Assembly (NCBI GenBank): GCA_004172865.1
Contig: SEBV01000002.1
Location: 124,001 to 188,000 of the forward strand
From: Gammaproteobacteria bacterium
GTDB lineage: Bacteria; Pseudomonadota; Gammaproteobacteria; Pseudomonadales; Cellvibrionaceae
Length of the DNA stretch: 64,000 nt
Reading direction: 5' to 3'
In this document: positions 18,155 to 28,194 of the stretch, piece by piece
Position numbering within the stretch: the first letter of the stretch is position 1
Layout: each line of letters starts with the position of its first letter
Translations under genes and position numbers: made by a program
Notes under the pieces: generated by a model
What the model was told of the DNA's origin: nothing
The model's database searches: none
What the model saw: the letters and a program-made list of their open reading frames with translations, nothing else

Positions 18155-19207
18155 CGGGCCTCGTCCTATTGCCAGCTTTTCTTCTTGATCCTATTGCTTT
18201 AAAAGACTTCTTTATATTTTTTTTACTGGCTTCGCCTTCATCAGTATGCTGACCTCTAAGTGGAGCATTCTGCTTATTTTTTTCTACGACATTTTCTACC
18301 GTTTCACCAAGGTTGGCCTCTGACCGTACTTGAGCCAAACTACGTTCGCTGAGCTTTGTACGATCAAAATTTGTAAAACACAAAACGTCATTATTTGCGT
18401 ATGCATTTGCCAAAGCTTTACGAATCCAACGATGTAGGATTCCCACACACCCGTGTGAATACGTATATAAAAATTCATGTTGGCTTGACAACGATTCAAA
18501 TTTTTTTTCACATTGCAAAACCTCATCAAATGTTACAAGGACCTCCATAAATCCCTTATAGCTATCATCTGTTTTAAAGTATCTAGGAAATTCTACTGAA
18601 GCACTTCGTCCAATTATGTGCGCCGAATTAAGCAAAAGCTCTCCCAGTTCATGAGTGCCGCCTAATATCAGTACAGTTCTTGTTTTCTGTGCCATAACTT
18701 TCCAGCTATCTAATATTGAAATAACCGCATTCCTACCAAAAGCGTGAAGAAGATGTTGTGCCTCATCAATGAAAAGAAAATGTTTATTACCGTAGCGCAA
18801 TGCATTTTCCCCCGCTCGTCGTAGATCATGTTCAGATTGTCTACTTGTTGATTGTATCGAAATCCGTGAAAGATCATCGGCGGGGAAAAATGGATGATGC
18901 GCCGCCGTTAGCATTTCAACTGCAAAAGATTTCGTCGACAGCGAGCCGTTAGTTGATGAGTTCTGTAGCGCAACATACACAGACAATGAGTTGATATCAT
19001 TAATGGGGATGTTACCTGGATTCAACATAGCCCCAACAGTTTTTATTGCGTTCGTTTTCCCCACGCGGGGCAGCCTATGAAATTAACTATTTCAGATGGT
19101 GCTGAAACAGAAATTTGGCTGAAAAGATTATTCACCGCATTTTTCCACTCATAATGAGGAAAGGACAGACGGTTAATGTAAGCTCCAATTTCCAAATAAC
19201 TTTTCAT
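18141..19207 (-). pseudogene. TnsC/TniB-like AAA+ transposition regulator, frameshifted in Walker A
   Basis: Read from ATG 19207 (AAGGAG box, ATGA overlap with the transposase stop) the frame encodes about 48 residues ending NFIGCP and then hits a stop. The remaining ~307 residues are open in the next frame beginning VGKTNAIK. Joined, they give a Walker A of the form GCPxVGKT, so one base is missing near 19064-19070, next to a run of four C. The downstream part has Walker B HFLFIDEAQHLL and a sensor-like LILGGTHELGELL. This protein would link TniQ and the transposase. It may be a true mutation, a sequencing error in a homopolymer, or slippage. Confidence 0.8.
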
Positions 19208-21630
19208 TCTTCATCTCCTTGATTAATGTTGAGAGATTTAAAATCAAAATTTTCAACAACAGGAAATCCTTTAAATTTTTGCGCAACTGGTTGGGACGCC
19301 GCACTTGAATTATCTACAGAGTCATCGGACTGGACATCTTCAGCCCCTACAACTTCGATGTAAAACGTTCCATTCGCCTCTAACACTTTATCAGCGGAGA
19401 GAAGAAGGATTGCCAATTCTTCTGCTGCGGACTCTTGTGCCGCCTGCCTCAGTGGACCTGCACCAATAATTCTCATTGCCTCTGCTCTTTTTGACTGAAG
19501 TGTTTTTCCGTTAAACTCCACCACACCAGTGGCCGTACAAACCACCCATCGATTTTCTACGCGAGCATAAGCAACATACGGATTCTCAGGATCAATACGA
19601 ATATCAATTAAAGATTTTTTTAATTTAGCTTGAGCTAATGCAGGATGGGAATATCGTAGCGCATTGATTTTTACGTCATTGCTTCCAATGGTGTAATCTT
19701 TTGTATCTACCGCTGTTTCGATAACAAATTTCTCGTCGTAAGCGATTTTTTTTCCAATAAAAGGATATGCTTGCACGCTGTCTGAAAAAGATTGTTCCGC
19801 AGTTACGGTTTTTGCGCCACGGAGCTTATTTGCTCGCCATGCAAGGAATTGATCGAACTCGGCAATAAATTGTTCGGGCCTCATTAAGGCTTGCTCGCTT
19901 GCAGAAAACTTCCCATCTATCCCACGCACATAGGCTTTTTGTACCATATTGCCAGGGCGCTGATCCAGCCAAGAATCCATAAACTCCTTAAATATTCTTT
20001 CAACTTCACTACCTGATTTGCTTTGTGCTACAGGCCTAAAGGAAAGATCGCCTTCATATCCTGCGACCACATCAGCCAAATATGCAGATGTATTTTCAGG
20101 CCCATGATCCACAAAAATTTCCTCAGGTAGCTTTCCAAATCGACGAACACAATCTCGCAAAACTGCCCCTAAACTTAATCGAGATGGATTGCCGAAAGTG
20201 AGGTGGTAACCTAAAACCTGACTGGTTCCCCTGTCTATCATTAGCGTTAACCATGGCCGCCGAGTAAAAGAATTTTTGCTATCTTCTCCCCATATAAGAA
20301 ATATTTTGCATAAGTGTGCATCTATGTGAGCGAGCATGAACGCCAGTTTCACAACTATCGATCTTGACTCGACTTGAGATGTTGGTGATACACTGTTTCT
20401 ATGACGTTTCCCGCCTCGTTTCAAGGCCAGTGTTGATGGGTCTTCTGATTTCAATCTCTTCAAAAATGTCGGATAGCTAACAGGATCATGTTCGGGGTGT
20501 CGTTGTTTAGCCAAGACTCTGTAGCGTCCATGACATGACTTAACGCGTGACCTCTTTGGCGTTGCATAATATACCTCTATCGCCTCGCTAATAACCTCCT
20601 CCACAATTACTGGCAATCTCGCAGTTTTGTTGCCAGGTAGAGGTGTCGGTATTAGAGATTGAATAGCGGATTTCATTTCTTTCGCTCCGTCGCTAACTTT
20701 TTTCTCCCATCGCCTTACAGACCGCCCCTTCTGATTTTTGTTAATTGCTTGTAATCTTGATCGGGCTATTTGCAAATCCTGCTGACTTGGAAAAACTATT
20801 TCCTTACCTATCATGTTCAAATCAGAAATGCCGCCGAGATACGAACGACTTAACTCAAAATGTTCTTGTGACAACGATACAAACGAGTTTTCAGGATCCC
20901 ATAGCAATTGATTTTCTTTATCAGCGTATAGCTGTTTGGAATCGATCATCTTGATAAGTGGCTCAATACTTTCCAAAGACAATTGAATCGCCAACTCCGA
21001 TAAAGATATGTAAGAACTGTCCTGAACAGCGCAACGGATTTTCTTTACCAAGCGAGGATCGAGCGAAGGAGTTTTTCTTGAAGCTAATGTTACTTTTCGA
21101 TTTGCAGCCAATATTTGATTGAAGCTAGCCGTTGATCTTATGCAATATGGAATACCTTGTAGCTTAAAATGCTCTTCTCCGGGAAGGTAATGGACATTAT
21201 TAACCTCATCCATTCTCCACGCGGGATGTCCATTGCTTAGAAATTTTTGTATCTTTTTTTCAGACTTTATTTCCTCAATAGATGGACCGGTGCTTAATCT
21301 TGCCACTACAAAGTCAGGGCGGAAGACCCACCCGCCAACTTTGCCATTTTGTTTTATGCCACGAACTCTCACCGCAGGCGCCTGATCTCCATACCAAAGA
21401 ACATCAGGGTCATCTTCATACTCTAAAATGGCACATCTTTCTCCAGTGATACTTTCACTCTGAACCGTGTGTCCGAGTTTCTTGCTATATACGTAACTAA
21501 CAATATTTGTAATGCCGCTTTTCACGTTTCTGGAAGGACCGTTGGTAAATGCATTTCTTAGATACTCCTTGCCAGCCAGTGAAATGGGGTATCCGTCTAA
21601 ATACTCGTTAAATTCCTGATTAGTCATCAT
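19204..21630 (-). CDS. TnsA-TnsB fusion transposase (Tn7-like, DDE)
   Basis: About 808 residues. The N-terminal ~130 residues look like the TnsA endonuclease: E58 in QSESI, the LEYEDDPDV..YGDQ block, D105 in FRPDFVV and E119-I-K121 form a PD-(D/E)XK site. The rest is TnsB/TniA-like: helix-turn-helix segments, then an rve catalytic core with D437 (AHIDAHL), D508 (FVDHG) and E544 (EVERIF), D and E separated by 35 residues. In Tn7, TnsA cuts the 5' ends and TnsB joins the 3' ends; a fusion would give cut-and-paste transposition from a single chain. ATG 21630 has GAGG 9 bases upstream. It is the first gene of the operon, with tnsC overlapping by 4 bases. Confidence 0.88.
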   Translation of the reverse strand: MMTNQEFNEYLDGYPISLAGKEYLRNAFTNGPSRNVKSGITNIVSYVYSKKLGHTVQSESITGERCAILEYEDDPDVLWYGDQAPAVRVRGIKQNGKVGGWVFRPDFVVARLSTGPSIEEIKSEKKIQKFLSNGHPAWRMDEVNNVHYLPGEEHFKLQGIPYCIRSTASFNQILAANRKVTLASRKTPSLDPRLVKKIRCAVQDSSYISLSELAIQLSLESIEPLIKMIDSKQLYADKENQLLWDPENSFVSLSQEHFELSRSYLGGISDLNMIGKEIVFPSQQDLQIARSRLQAINKNQKGRSVRRWEKKVSDGAKEMKSAIQSLIPTPLPGNKTARLPVIVEEVISEAIEVYYATPKRSRVKSCHGRYRVLAKQRHPEHDPVSYPTFLKRLKSEDPSTLALKRGGKRHRNSVSPTSQVESRSIVVKLAFMLAHIDAHLCKIFLIWGEDSKNSFTRRPWLTLMIDRGTSQVLGYHLTFGNPSRLSLGAVLRDCVRRFGKLPEEIFVDHGPENTSAYLADVVAGYEGDLSFRPVAQSKSGSEVERIFKEFMDSWLDQRPGNMVQKAYVRGIDGKFSASEQALMRPEQFIAEFDQFLAWRANKLRGAKTVTAEQSFSDSVQAYPFIGKKIAYDEKFVIETAVDTKDYTIGSNDVKINALRYSHPALAQAKLKKSLIDIRIDPENPYVAYARVENRWVVCTATGVVEFNGKTLQSKRAEAMRIIGAGPLRQAAQESAAEELAILLLSADKVLEANGTFYIEVVGAEDVQSDDSVDNSSAASQPVAQKFKGFPVVENFDFKSLNINQGDEE

Positions 21631-21645
21631 GATTAGGTGCCTCAC

Positions 21646-22406
21646 TCAAATTTAGGATGCAGCAATCCGCTAGAATTTCTCAAAATTTGACTTTTGTGCG
21701 ATTTTTAGGCACACAAAGTCCTATCCAGAGAATCCAGGATATTGCTATGACGATGAGATTGAGGGAAAATGAGGCATGCGGTGCTTGGCGGTGTCGCTAG
21801 ATACACATTGGAGTAGGATCCGGTGTATCACCCATGTCTCTCCCTTTTAAAATTACATTTTCATACCCTCCGTAAAATATCTTTCTGTAGGCGCCTAATG
21901 ATGATTTGGGCGCCTGCCCTTGTTTTGCCTTTCATTCTTCAAAATCGGACTGAAAAGGCATCATATTTTATACCACGAAGCAGTCAGAAAATCAAAATTC
22001 TCCTTTAAAATCAATTATTTATGTGAATAATATGTCGCAATCAAAAGGAATGGATGACCTCTGAATACCTTTTAAAGATGGCATACTAAAAATGCTTTTC
22101 AGGCCGCCGAATTTTTGTCATGGCGAAGAAAATCTCAGTGGAATTTTTATCGGCATACACCAGACTAGTTACAATTTTGTACTAAGCGTTATGTCCCAAA
22201 ATCTTAAGTCGGCAGATGCCAGATTTATTTGGAAAGCACTTACAATTGAGGAGATTGATAGAAGAGCTTTACAAATTTATGGCGCAGATGTGGAGAATCA
22301 GGAAGGGAAAATGCATCTCAGAAAGTGTGATAATAGGAAGACCAATGGTTAACATTTACCAAGGTATCTGCTGATTTAAATTGATTGTCATGAAATAAAG
22401 AAAGCG
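21646..22406. other. Gene-poor stretch upstream of the transposase
   Basis: These bases should hold the transposase promoter and the right end of the Tn7-like element. The clearest structure is an inverted repeat GATACAC (21800-21806) / GTGTATC (21823-21829). An 86-codon frame at 22092-22352 is open but has no family likeness and no good ribosome site, so I do not call it a gene. Confidence 0.45.
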
Positions 22407-22550
22407 TCAGTTGCACTGGAACCATTTTGCATTTTTATTTATTGAACTTTTTCCACATGCACCAACACACCCACTTTTTACCTTGCTAGTGTTGAGAGAT
22501 TCACTTTTGCCACCGGATTTCTTACTTTTATCTTCTGCGCGCTGACTCAT
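22407..22550 (-). CDS. Small Lys/Ser-rich peptide with three Cys (47 residues)
   Basis: An open frame of 47 residues from ATG 22550. The first half is rich in Lys, Ser and Glu (KSKKSGGKSES), the second half is GC-V-G-A-C-G-K followed by a C-terminal WFQCN, with cysteines at 28, 32 and 46. The bias is that of a small secreted or modified peptide or a small metal-binding protein, but there is no strong ribosome site and no modification enzyme or exporter nearby. I do not recognise a family. It could be a chance frame. Confidence 0.35.
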   Translation of the reverse strand: MSQRAEDKSKKSGGKSESLNTSKVKSGCVGACGKSSINKNAKWFQCN

Positions 22551-23673
22551 AACTCAATTTTCAAAAATAGCTTTACTATTTGTAATCACCATCAACGAGA
22601 AGCAATCGCGTAATTAATTGCTGTACTAGCAGCAATTAATTTAAGCACTGACTTACATTGATTAAATCACAGGTAAAGGTATTTTCCACGGTGAGCGATT
22701 TTCTTCTGCGGCCAACTTCAACAGGGCGTTCGTCAATATCTCTGTTAGGTTGTATAAATAGAGTTTTAACTCCAAGAATATTTCCGGTCTGCGAAATACC
22801 GTTAGGTCGAAATAAATTTACGATTTTTTCACTTTGGAAAAAATCTACAGCTAGCGTCAAATTAATTTGCAACGAGCACAAACTTTGTTATCAAGTTTGC
22901 GAACTGGAAGCATTCGCCAACAGAGCATATTCAACTAATCAATTAAAAAAGTGCTGTGGGTATCGTGCTGGTAAACAAACGGCAATAATTCATAACGTCA
23001 AATACGGGAAGGTTTCATTATACTGGCTTTGAAAATATGGCCATATAACGGTCCGACGTATTAATTAATCGAAAAAAAACAGGACGGAACTGAAACATTT
23101 TTTACAATCAGTAACAGTTGCATTTTAAGTGTTGCGGACTCACCCCAAAACCATGAAGAAATATTAGATGGCCACCCTTTCCCACTAATTAATCTTGATA
23201 TTTGCCAATATTTGATTAATGCATTTACACTAAAAAGTCACCCATAAAAGTAATGCCACACATTTATGAGTAACAGAATCGTGTAATACATGGTAATTGA
23301 CGAAACCTTTAAGTGAGAGTGTGTTGGATAAACTTTACGAAATAATCAATGAGCGAAACGTCGTATTGACACCAAAACCCTCCTAACCCTAAACTCAACG
23401 AAATAGATAATTAGCGAACTGTAGGCGTCCGCTAAAGCTCACCATCGGAAGGTCGAATGTCGGTTCATCTCAAACAACCACTGCCCTCCTGAAATATTTA
23501 ATCAGTTCGATATAAAACACTCTGTAAAAAAAGATATCTAAATTTTAAGCTAAGCTGAGGCATACAAAAAATTGTTGAGTCGGCTTTGTGCCCATAGCGG
23601 ACATTAGGCTTGCGTTAGAGCAAGTTCGTTAAATGGAAATCCACATCAGATAAAGATAATAAAAGAGAGCTTT
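22551..23673. other. Gene-poor AT-rich stretch upstream of the KAP NTPase
   Basis: Overlapping frames around 22636-23032 are open on both strands, but none has an ATG with a ribosome site and a recognisable product; the minus-strand one starts only at TTG and is preceded by stops. The last 250 bases carry one copy of the dispersed repeat (arms at 23427-23434 and 23585-23605). The KAP promoter should be at the right end. Confidence 0.45.
23427..23605. repeat. Dispersed repeat, copy 1 (long form)
   Basis: GTCCGCTA at 23427-23434 faces TTTGTGCCCATAGCGGACATT at 23585-23605, whose core GCGGAC is the inverse of GTCCGC. Arms of this type recur at six other loci in the accessory DNA. The left arm here is short, so the pairing is less sure than at 28.3 and 36.0 kb. 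Confidence 0.45.
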
Positions 23674-26600
23674 ATGACAAAGCAGGAAAGTTTGATAGGC
23701 TATAAATTCACAATTCTAAGTGAAGATGTCGCGACGCAAGATTTATTTGAGGATCAAACTCATGAGCGCGTGAGTGAAAATCTCTATCAAATAATCAGAG
23801 ATGGGTCAAAGGGTGTAACTATAGGGCTTGAAGGGTCATGGGGTTCTGGGAAATCCACAGTAATAAAATTGCTGAAAGATAAGTTGGCCAAGAACAATGA
23901 AGAAAAAAATCTTTTTTTCATGTTTGATGCGTGGGCTCATGATGGTGACCCGTTGAGAAGAATATTTTTGGAATCTCTAATTCGGGAAATTGATCCCAGA
24001 GAAGAAGATCGCGACCTCAAAGATATCAAGGGGAGAATCACGGGAAGGAAGAAAGTCGTAGAGATTAAAGCAAAGAAAAGCACTTCCCGTTTAGGGAAGT
24101 TTATTTCTTTGTCGGCTCTGCTTATACCCTTAGGCTCCGCTTTTCTAGGGAAAGTAAACTATGACCTATTTGTTTGGCCATGGGCTAACGAAGCGCAAAC
24201 ACCTTATTTCTTGTTTCTAGTGGGGTTGCTTTTTTGTCTATCCCCATTATTGGTACTTGCTTACTGGTGCCGCTGGGGCGATAAAGATCCAGAAACCAAA
24301 AAAACCTCATGGGATTTTTTCTCTGTAGATTCGAAAGAAGATTACACGCAAGATATAACTGAGGATGGAGAAAGGACATCTATAGAATTTGAGGATCACT
24401 TCAAATGTATAATTCAAACTGCAATGAGCAAAAGACTCATAGCTAAATGTATTATTGTCGTTGATAACCTTGATCGAGTTGATCCCGATCACGCCAAGAA
24501 TATATGGTCTACCTTACAGACATTTTTTCAGAAAAGATCTAACGGTGATTCTGGTGGCAACTGGTCAGACAAACTTTGGTTTGTAATACCTTTTGATCGA
24601 GAGGGCTTTTATAAAATATGGAAAGCCAATGACAGCGATGAAGAAACAGGTAAGTCATTTCTAAAAAAATGCTTTCAGCTCATTGCTGAAGTTCCTCACC
24701 CAGTTATGTCTGGATGGTCTCGATATGCAGAAAAATGTATAGATGAAGCCTTAAATCAATGGCCCGAACATGAAAGAAAGAATGTACTCTCAACCTATGT
24801 TCGATACGCAAGTCGATTAGATAAATCACCCACCCCACGCGATATTAAAGTGTTCGCCAATCAGGTGGGCCTCCTTGGAGCAATGTGGGGTGGACAAATG
24901 TCCGTCGAGGCGATTTGTTTATATGTTCTATTCAAAGAAGTCGTTACCACTAACGGGCTAAGGGAATCGTTGATTGCTGGCAAACTACCTAATGATTATC
25001 AAACCGACTCCAATCTCTCTGATATTTATTCTGAATTGGCTGGATTATTATTTGGAGTAAATAAACAAAAAGGTGTTCAGCTACTTTTAGGTCCAGAAAT
25101 TCAAGCAGCTTTTAATGCAGGTAACGGCGAAGCCCTATCAACTCTCGTTAAGGATCACGAGAATGCATTTTGGATAGCTTACGAAGCATCCAAGCATCAG
25201 TGGATGATCACATCGGGCCATGTGGATGAATTCAAAATTGCTTTTACTAAGGCATTTCATGGTGGGTTAATGGAGCACAAGAATAGGCTGATTCGAGATA
25301 TAGAAAGGCTTGTGGATATTTGGACAAGTACATTCATCAAGCTAGACCTGGCGCAATTTGATTATTCAGCGTCAATGAATTTCACTTTTGAACTTTGTGC
25401 AGATAAAAGTAGATTTCTTGAATCTATACACCAATTAACAGCTAAGACGTTGAGCGAAACTATAGCTTTAGTTGGAAATGAAAAATTTCCAGATAAAATT
25501 CTTGAAAACTTAAGACTTTTGATTGGTTTTTTAGAAGATAAAAAGAGACCACTAAAAGCTTATATTTACCCCAATCTAAATGCTGGCAATTGGAAGATTT
25601 GGCTAAATCATCTAAAAAAATATAATCTTTCATATGAAATGGTTTTTCCAAATAAAGAAACAATAAATACGATTGCTATTGAATCCCAATTCTCATCACC
25701 AAATCTCAATGAAACCGCATTGGAGCTTTTAATAAAGACCTATGAAATCTACCCCGATTCACCTGAGTGGGAATTGGTGACCGATCAGATTATATCTTGG
25801 TTGAGTATCAGTAACCGAATTTATGACTGCGAATCTTTATATGAGCTTGCGCTTAAACTTTCTGTAAATAAAAACATAAAAATTTCGTCAAAGATTACAG
25901 AGTGCGTTAAAGGTTCAAGCTTTTGGGTGGGCGGCCAACACTCATCAATTTCAGCTAATCCATCTCTCCCGGTATTGGTAGCAATATCCGCTAAAGATGA
26001 GCTTCAAAAAAATAGCCACGTATCGCCAGAGATCAAGTCATTTTGGTCAGCGGCTTCAGATGAAACATTATTAGCAAATACATTTAACCTACTAAAAACC
26101 CTCAATAAACTTGATATTTTATGGCGGCTATGTAGGGACGAGAAAAATTCTACAGCTGCAAACTTTATTAGAAATAGCAATGATCAGGTTCTTTACAGTT
26201 CTTGGACAGGAACAAATTTTATCGACGAATATGATTGGGCCAGTGAAGAAGAGATTCGAAATATTGCAGAAAAACTCGCCGCGAATGATTCGTTTTTTAA
26301 TAACGAATGTAATATGAAGGAAAAAGCGGTAACGTATCAGGCTGTCTATAAGATCTTTTATGCACTTAAAAATTCAAAAATATCTGCATTTATAGATACT
26401 GAAATAAGTAAAGTTAGCAAAGATGACTGGAAAAAATGTATTGAAAATAACGGCGAACTACTCGATCTTGTAAAAAGTAAAAATCCACATTTTTCAGAAG
26501 CTCTCAATGAATATTTAATTGCGGTCGTATCAGGAGATATTCCGACAGGAATTAGTTCAGGCTTAGGGACAAAATTATCCAGCCTTCTAGGGAAGGTAAC

Positions 26601-26967
26601 AGACTTACATAAAGACTTTATTCCCAAGGTAATGCAAGCATACTTCTCAACAGACAAGGATCACCTTAAAGATGACGGATTTAACATGCTCTGCCCATTA
26701 TTTTCTCAGCACTTGTCACGCTTGGATGAAAGCTCTCTCATGGAAAGAACTAGCTTATGGATTAAGTCCAACGCTAAAGAGCGAATTCAATGGTTGACCG
26801 CCCAAAGTATTGAGTCGATCAAGGATCCATCAGAAAAATTGATCGCACTCGTAGAGCTAGGATTAAAATCTGATGACACTACGCAAAATGAAATTGCGGC
26901 CATGATCAATGAAAAATTTAATCTTGATGTTGTTATTCCTGTTCGTGAAAATCACGATAATGAATAA
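23674..26967 (+). CDS. KAP-family P-loop NTPase with membrane segments
   Basis: A 1097-residue protein of the KAP NTPase type. Walker A is GSWGSGKST (about residues 54-62), followed by the family block FMFDAWAHDGDPLRRIFLE. Two hydrophobic helices (about 143-160 and 178-197) interrupt the P-loop domain, as is usual in KAP proteins, anchoring it in the inner membrane. Walker B is IIVVDNLDRVD (about 258-268). The remaining ~700 residues are helical and unassigned, probably a sensor or scaffold region. KAP NTPases occur on plasmids and in phage-defence loci (QatA is one), so an anti-phage role is plausible but not shown. Base use is AT-rich compared with the core genes. Confidence 0.85.
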   Translation: MTKQESLIGYKFTILSEDVATQDLFEDQTHERVSENLYQIIRDGSKGVTIGLEGSWGSGKSTVIKLLKDKLAKNNEEKNLFFMFDAWAHDGDPLRRIFLESLIREIDPREEDRDLKDIKGRITGRKKVVEIKAKKSTSRLGKFISLSALLIPLGSAFLGKVNYDLFVWPWANEAQTPYFLFLVGLLFCLSPLLVLAYWCRWGDKDPETKKTSWDFFSVDSKEDYTQDITEDGERTSIEFEDHFKCIIQTAMSKRLIAKCIIVVDNLDRVDPDHAKNIWSTLQTFFQKRSNGDSGGNWSDKLWFVIPFDREGFYKIWKANDSDEETGKSFLKKCFQLIAEVPHPVMSGWSRYAEKCIDEALNQWPEHERKNVLSTYVRYASRLDKSPTPRDIKVFANQVGLLGAMWGGQMSVEAICLYVLFKEVVTTNGLRESLIAGKLPNDYQTDSNLSDIYSELAGLLFGVNKQKGVQLLLGPEIQAAFNAGNGEALSTLVKDHENAFWIAYEASKHQWMITSGHVDEFKIAFTKAFHGGLMEHKNRLIRDIERLVDIWTSTFIKLDLAQFDYSASMNFTFELCADKSRFLESIHQLTAKTLSETIALVGNEKFPDKILENLRLLIGFLEDKKRPLKAYIYPNLNAGNWKIWLNHLKKYNLSYEMVFPNKETINTIAIESQFSSPNLNETALELLIKTYEIYPDSPEWELVTDQIISWLSISNRIYDCESLYELALKLSVNKNIKISSKITECVKGSSFWVGGQHSSISANPSLPVLVAISAKDELQKNSHVSPEIKSFWSAASDETLLANTFNLLKTLNKLDILWRLCRDEKNSTAANFIRNSNDQVLYSSWTGTNFIDEYDWASEEEIRNIAEKLAANDSFFNNECNMKEKAVTYQAVYKIFYALKNSKISAFIDTEISKVSKDDWKKCIENNGELLDLVKSKNPHFSEALNEYLIAVVSGDIPTGISSGLGTKLSSLLGKVTDLHKDFIPKVMQAYFSTDKDHLKDDGFNMLCPLFSQHLSRLDESSLMERTSLWIKSNAKERIQWLTAQSIESIKDPSEKLIALVELGLKSDDTTQNEIAAMINEKFNLDVVIPVRENHDNE

Positions 26968-27021
26968 AACACATGGCTATTGGGTTCAGAGCAATTCTAA
27001 ATATACGGGTTCGATTTCTAT

Positions 27022-27041
27022 AATGTCCGCTTTGGTCGAAC
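27022..27041 (+). repeat. Dispersed repeat, copy 2 (left arm only)
   Basis: AATGTCCGCTTTGGTCGAAC matches the left arms at 28.3 and 41.3 kb. It lies between the KAP gene and the next gene; no right arm follows. Confidence 0.6.
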
Positions 27042-27117
27042 GATACCCAAGATACGTGAGTTCGTTCTGATATTCGGTCACTGCATTTAGATAGTTTCCA
27101 TTGGTTTCGGAGTTCAG

Positions 27118-28194
27118 ATGCTAAAAGTAGACGCAGGTAAAATATTTTTCGTGGAAAACCATCTTTTTGATCCTGTAATAAAAGAATTTGATGGGATATT
27201 AGAACGTTACAATAAATATGAAGTTGAGTTATTCATACACATAGTTAGTGATCCTTCATGTCGTTACGAAAAAGGTGTCGGCGCAAATCGAATTTTGAGT
27301 AAAATTTCTGGAATGAGTGCAAAAGTACGTTTCAAAAGTATCTTAAAAAATAAAAAGATTAATTCGAATCCAAAAGGCTTTTACGCAAATAAGTTGAAGA
27401 ACGATAAACAGCCACCCGATGAGATACGATCTGTCAGCTTTGCCCACTGCAAGAGAGATGAGGTTGAGAAGCACTTTGCAGCTAGAAATTCTGAATACGG
27501 TTTTGTATTTTTTCATGATTTTTTGCAGGGGCTTGGGATGCTCCCAGTTAGATACATCAATGAAGAAGATGAGGATTCAATACGCAGGCTAGTTTTCAAT
27601 GAGGCATATTTACTAGAAGCGTATGGAAATTCCTATGATATGCGCTGGGAAAATGAATGGCGAGTTAATCGTGATTTAGTATTCAATTTCGAAGACGTTG
27701 CTTTTGTTGTGGTGCCCGATGATGAATATACTGAGTTTATTGAATTTACCTATACAGAGGAACTTGATTATTTCGTCTTGCCTTCTTCGGTGTTTAAAAG
27801 CCCGTTAGAGTTTTTCCTTAAGGCGCATACTTTGGAACATCATGCTTGGCATCAGATACGCCTCTACGGAGAATGGAAAGTTGATTTTGAGATGTTTCCT
27901 CCATTTACTCTTGAAGAGCAAACTGAATTTATTGAGCGATGTGGAGAGCATTTGACTTGTCTGTCAAAAGCTGAGATTCAGGACGTATATGAGAGGCGGT
28001 TCGTATCGAGATTTATGAGTTTTACATCGAGTTTAGAAGATAGATTTTTGGAGAAAACATCATTTAAGTCGCTAAAGACTGTTTCTAAGAATGCTAAGGA
28101 GCCCCATCAAACGCATAGAGACATAATGATGCATTGCTACACTGAAAGACTTGATGTGCAGAGAGCGAATATTGATTTCGGATTTGAATCATAA
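27118..28194 (+). CDS. Uncharacterised protein, possible KAP partner
   Basis: A 358-residue soluble protein with no sure family. The middle part (YGFVFFHDFLQGLGMLPVRY, then RWENEWRVNRDL and a VAFVVVPDDEY strand) recalls the DUF2971 / AbiH-like layout in which a conserved W-x-x-E-x-E-W-R segment precedes a strand ending in P-D. GGAG sits 5 bases before the ATG. It follows the KAP NTPase by 150 bases in the same direction; a repeat arm lies between them, so co-transcription is uncertain. A role together with the NTPase is inference only. Confidence 0.7.
   Translation: MLKVDAGKIFFVENHLFDPVIKEFDGILERYNKYEVELFIHIVSDPSCRYEKGVGANRILSKISGMSAKVRFKSILKNKKINSNPKGFYANKLKNDKQPPDEIRSVSFAHCKRDEVEKHFAARNSEYGFVFFHDFLQGLGMLPVRYINEEDEDSIRRLVFNEAYLLEAYGNSYDMRWENEWRVNRDLVFNFEDVAFVVVPDDEYTEFIEFTYTEELDYFVLPSSVFKSPLEFFLKAHTLEHHAWHQIRLYGEWKVDFEMFPPFTLEEQTEFIERCGEHLTCLSKAEIQDVYERRFVSRFMSFTSSLEDRFLEKTSFKSLKTVSKNAKEPHQTHRDIMMHCYTERLDVQRANIDFGFES

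Noticed and set aside
22092-22352. 86-codon open frame on the plus strand
   Set aside because: No ribosome site, no family likeness and no conserved-looking composition; kept only as a note in the gene-poor stretch.
22636-23032. Overlapping open frames on both strands
   Set aside because: The minus frame starts only at TTG after stops, the plus frame has no recognisable product; they may be remnants of one gene but I cannot say which.
15974-23673. CRISPR array or guide-RNA component for a CRISPR-associated transposon
   Set aside because: No regularly spaced repeats and no cas gene near the Tn7-like module.
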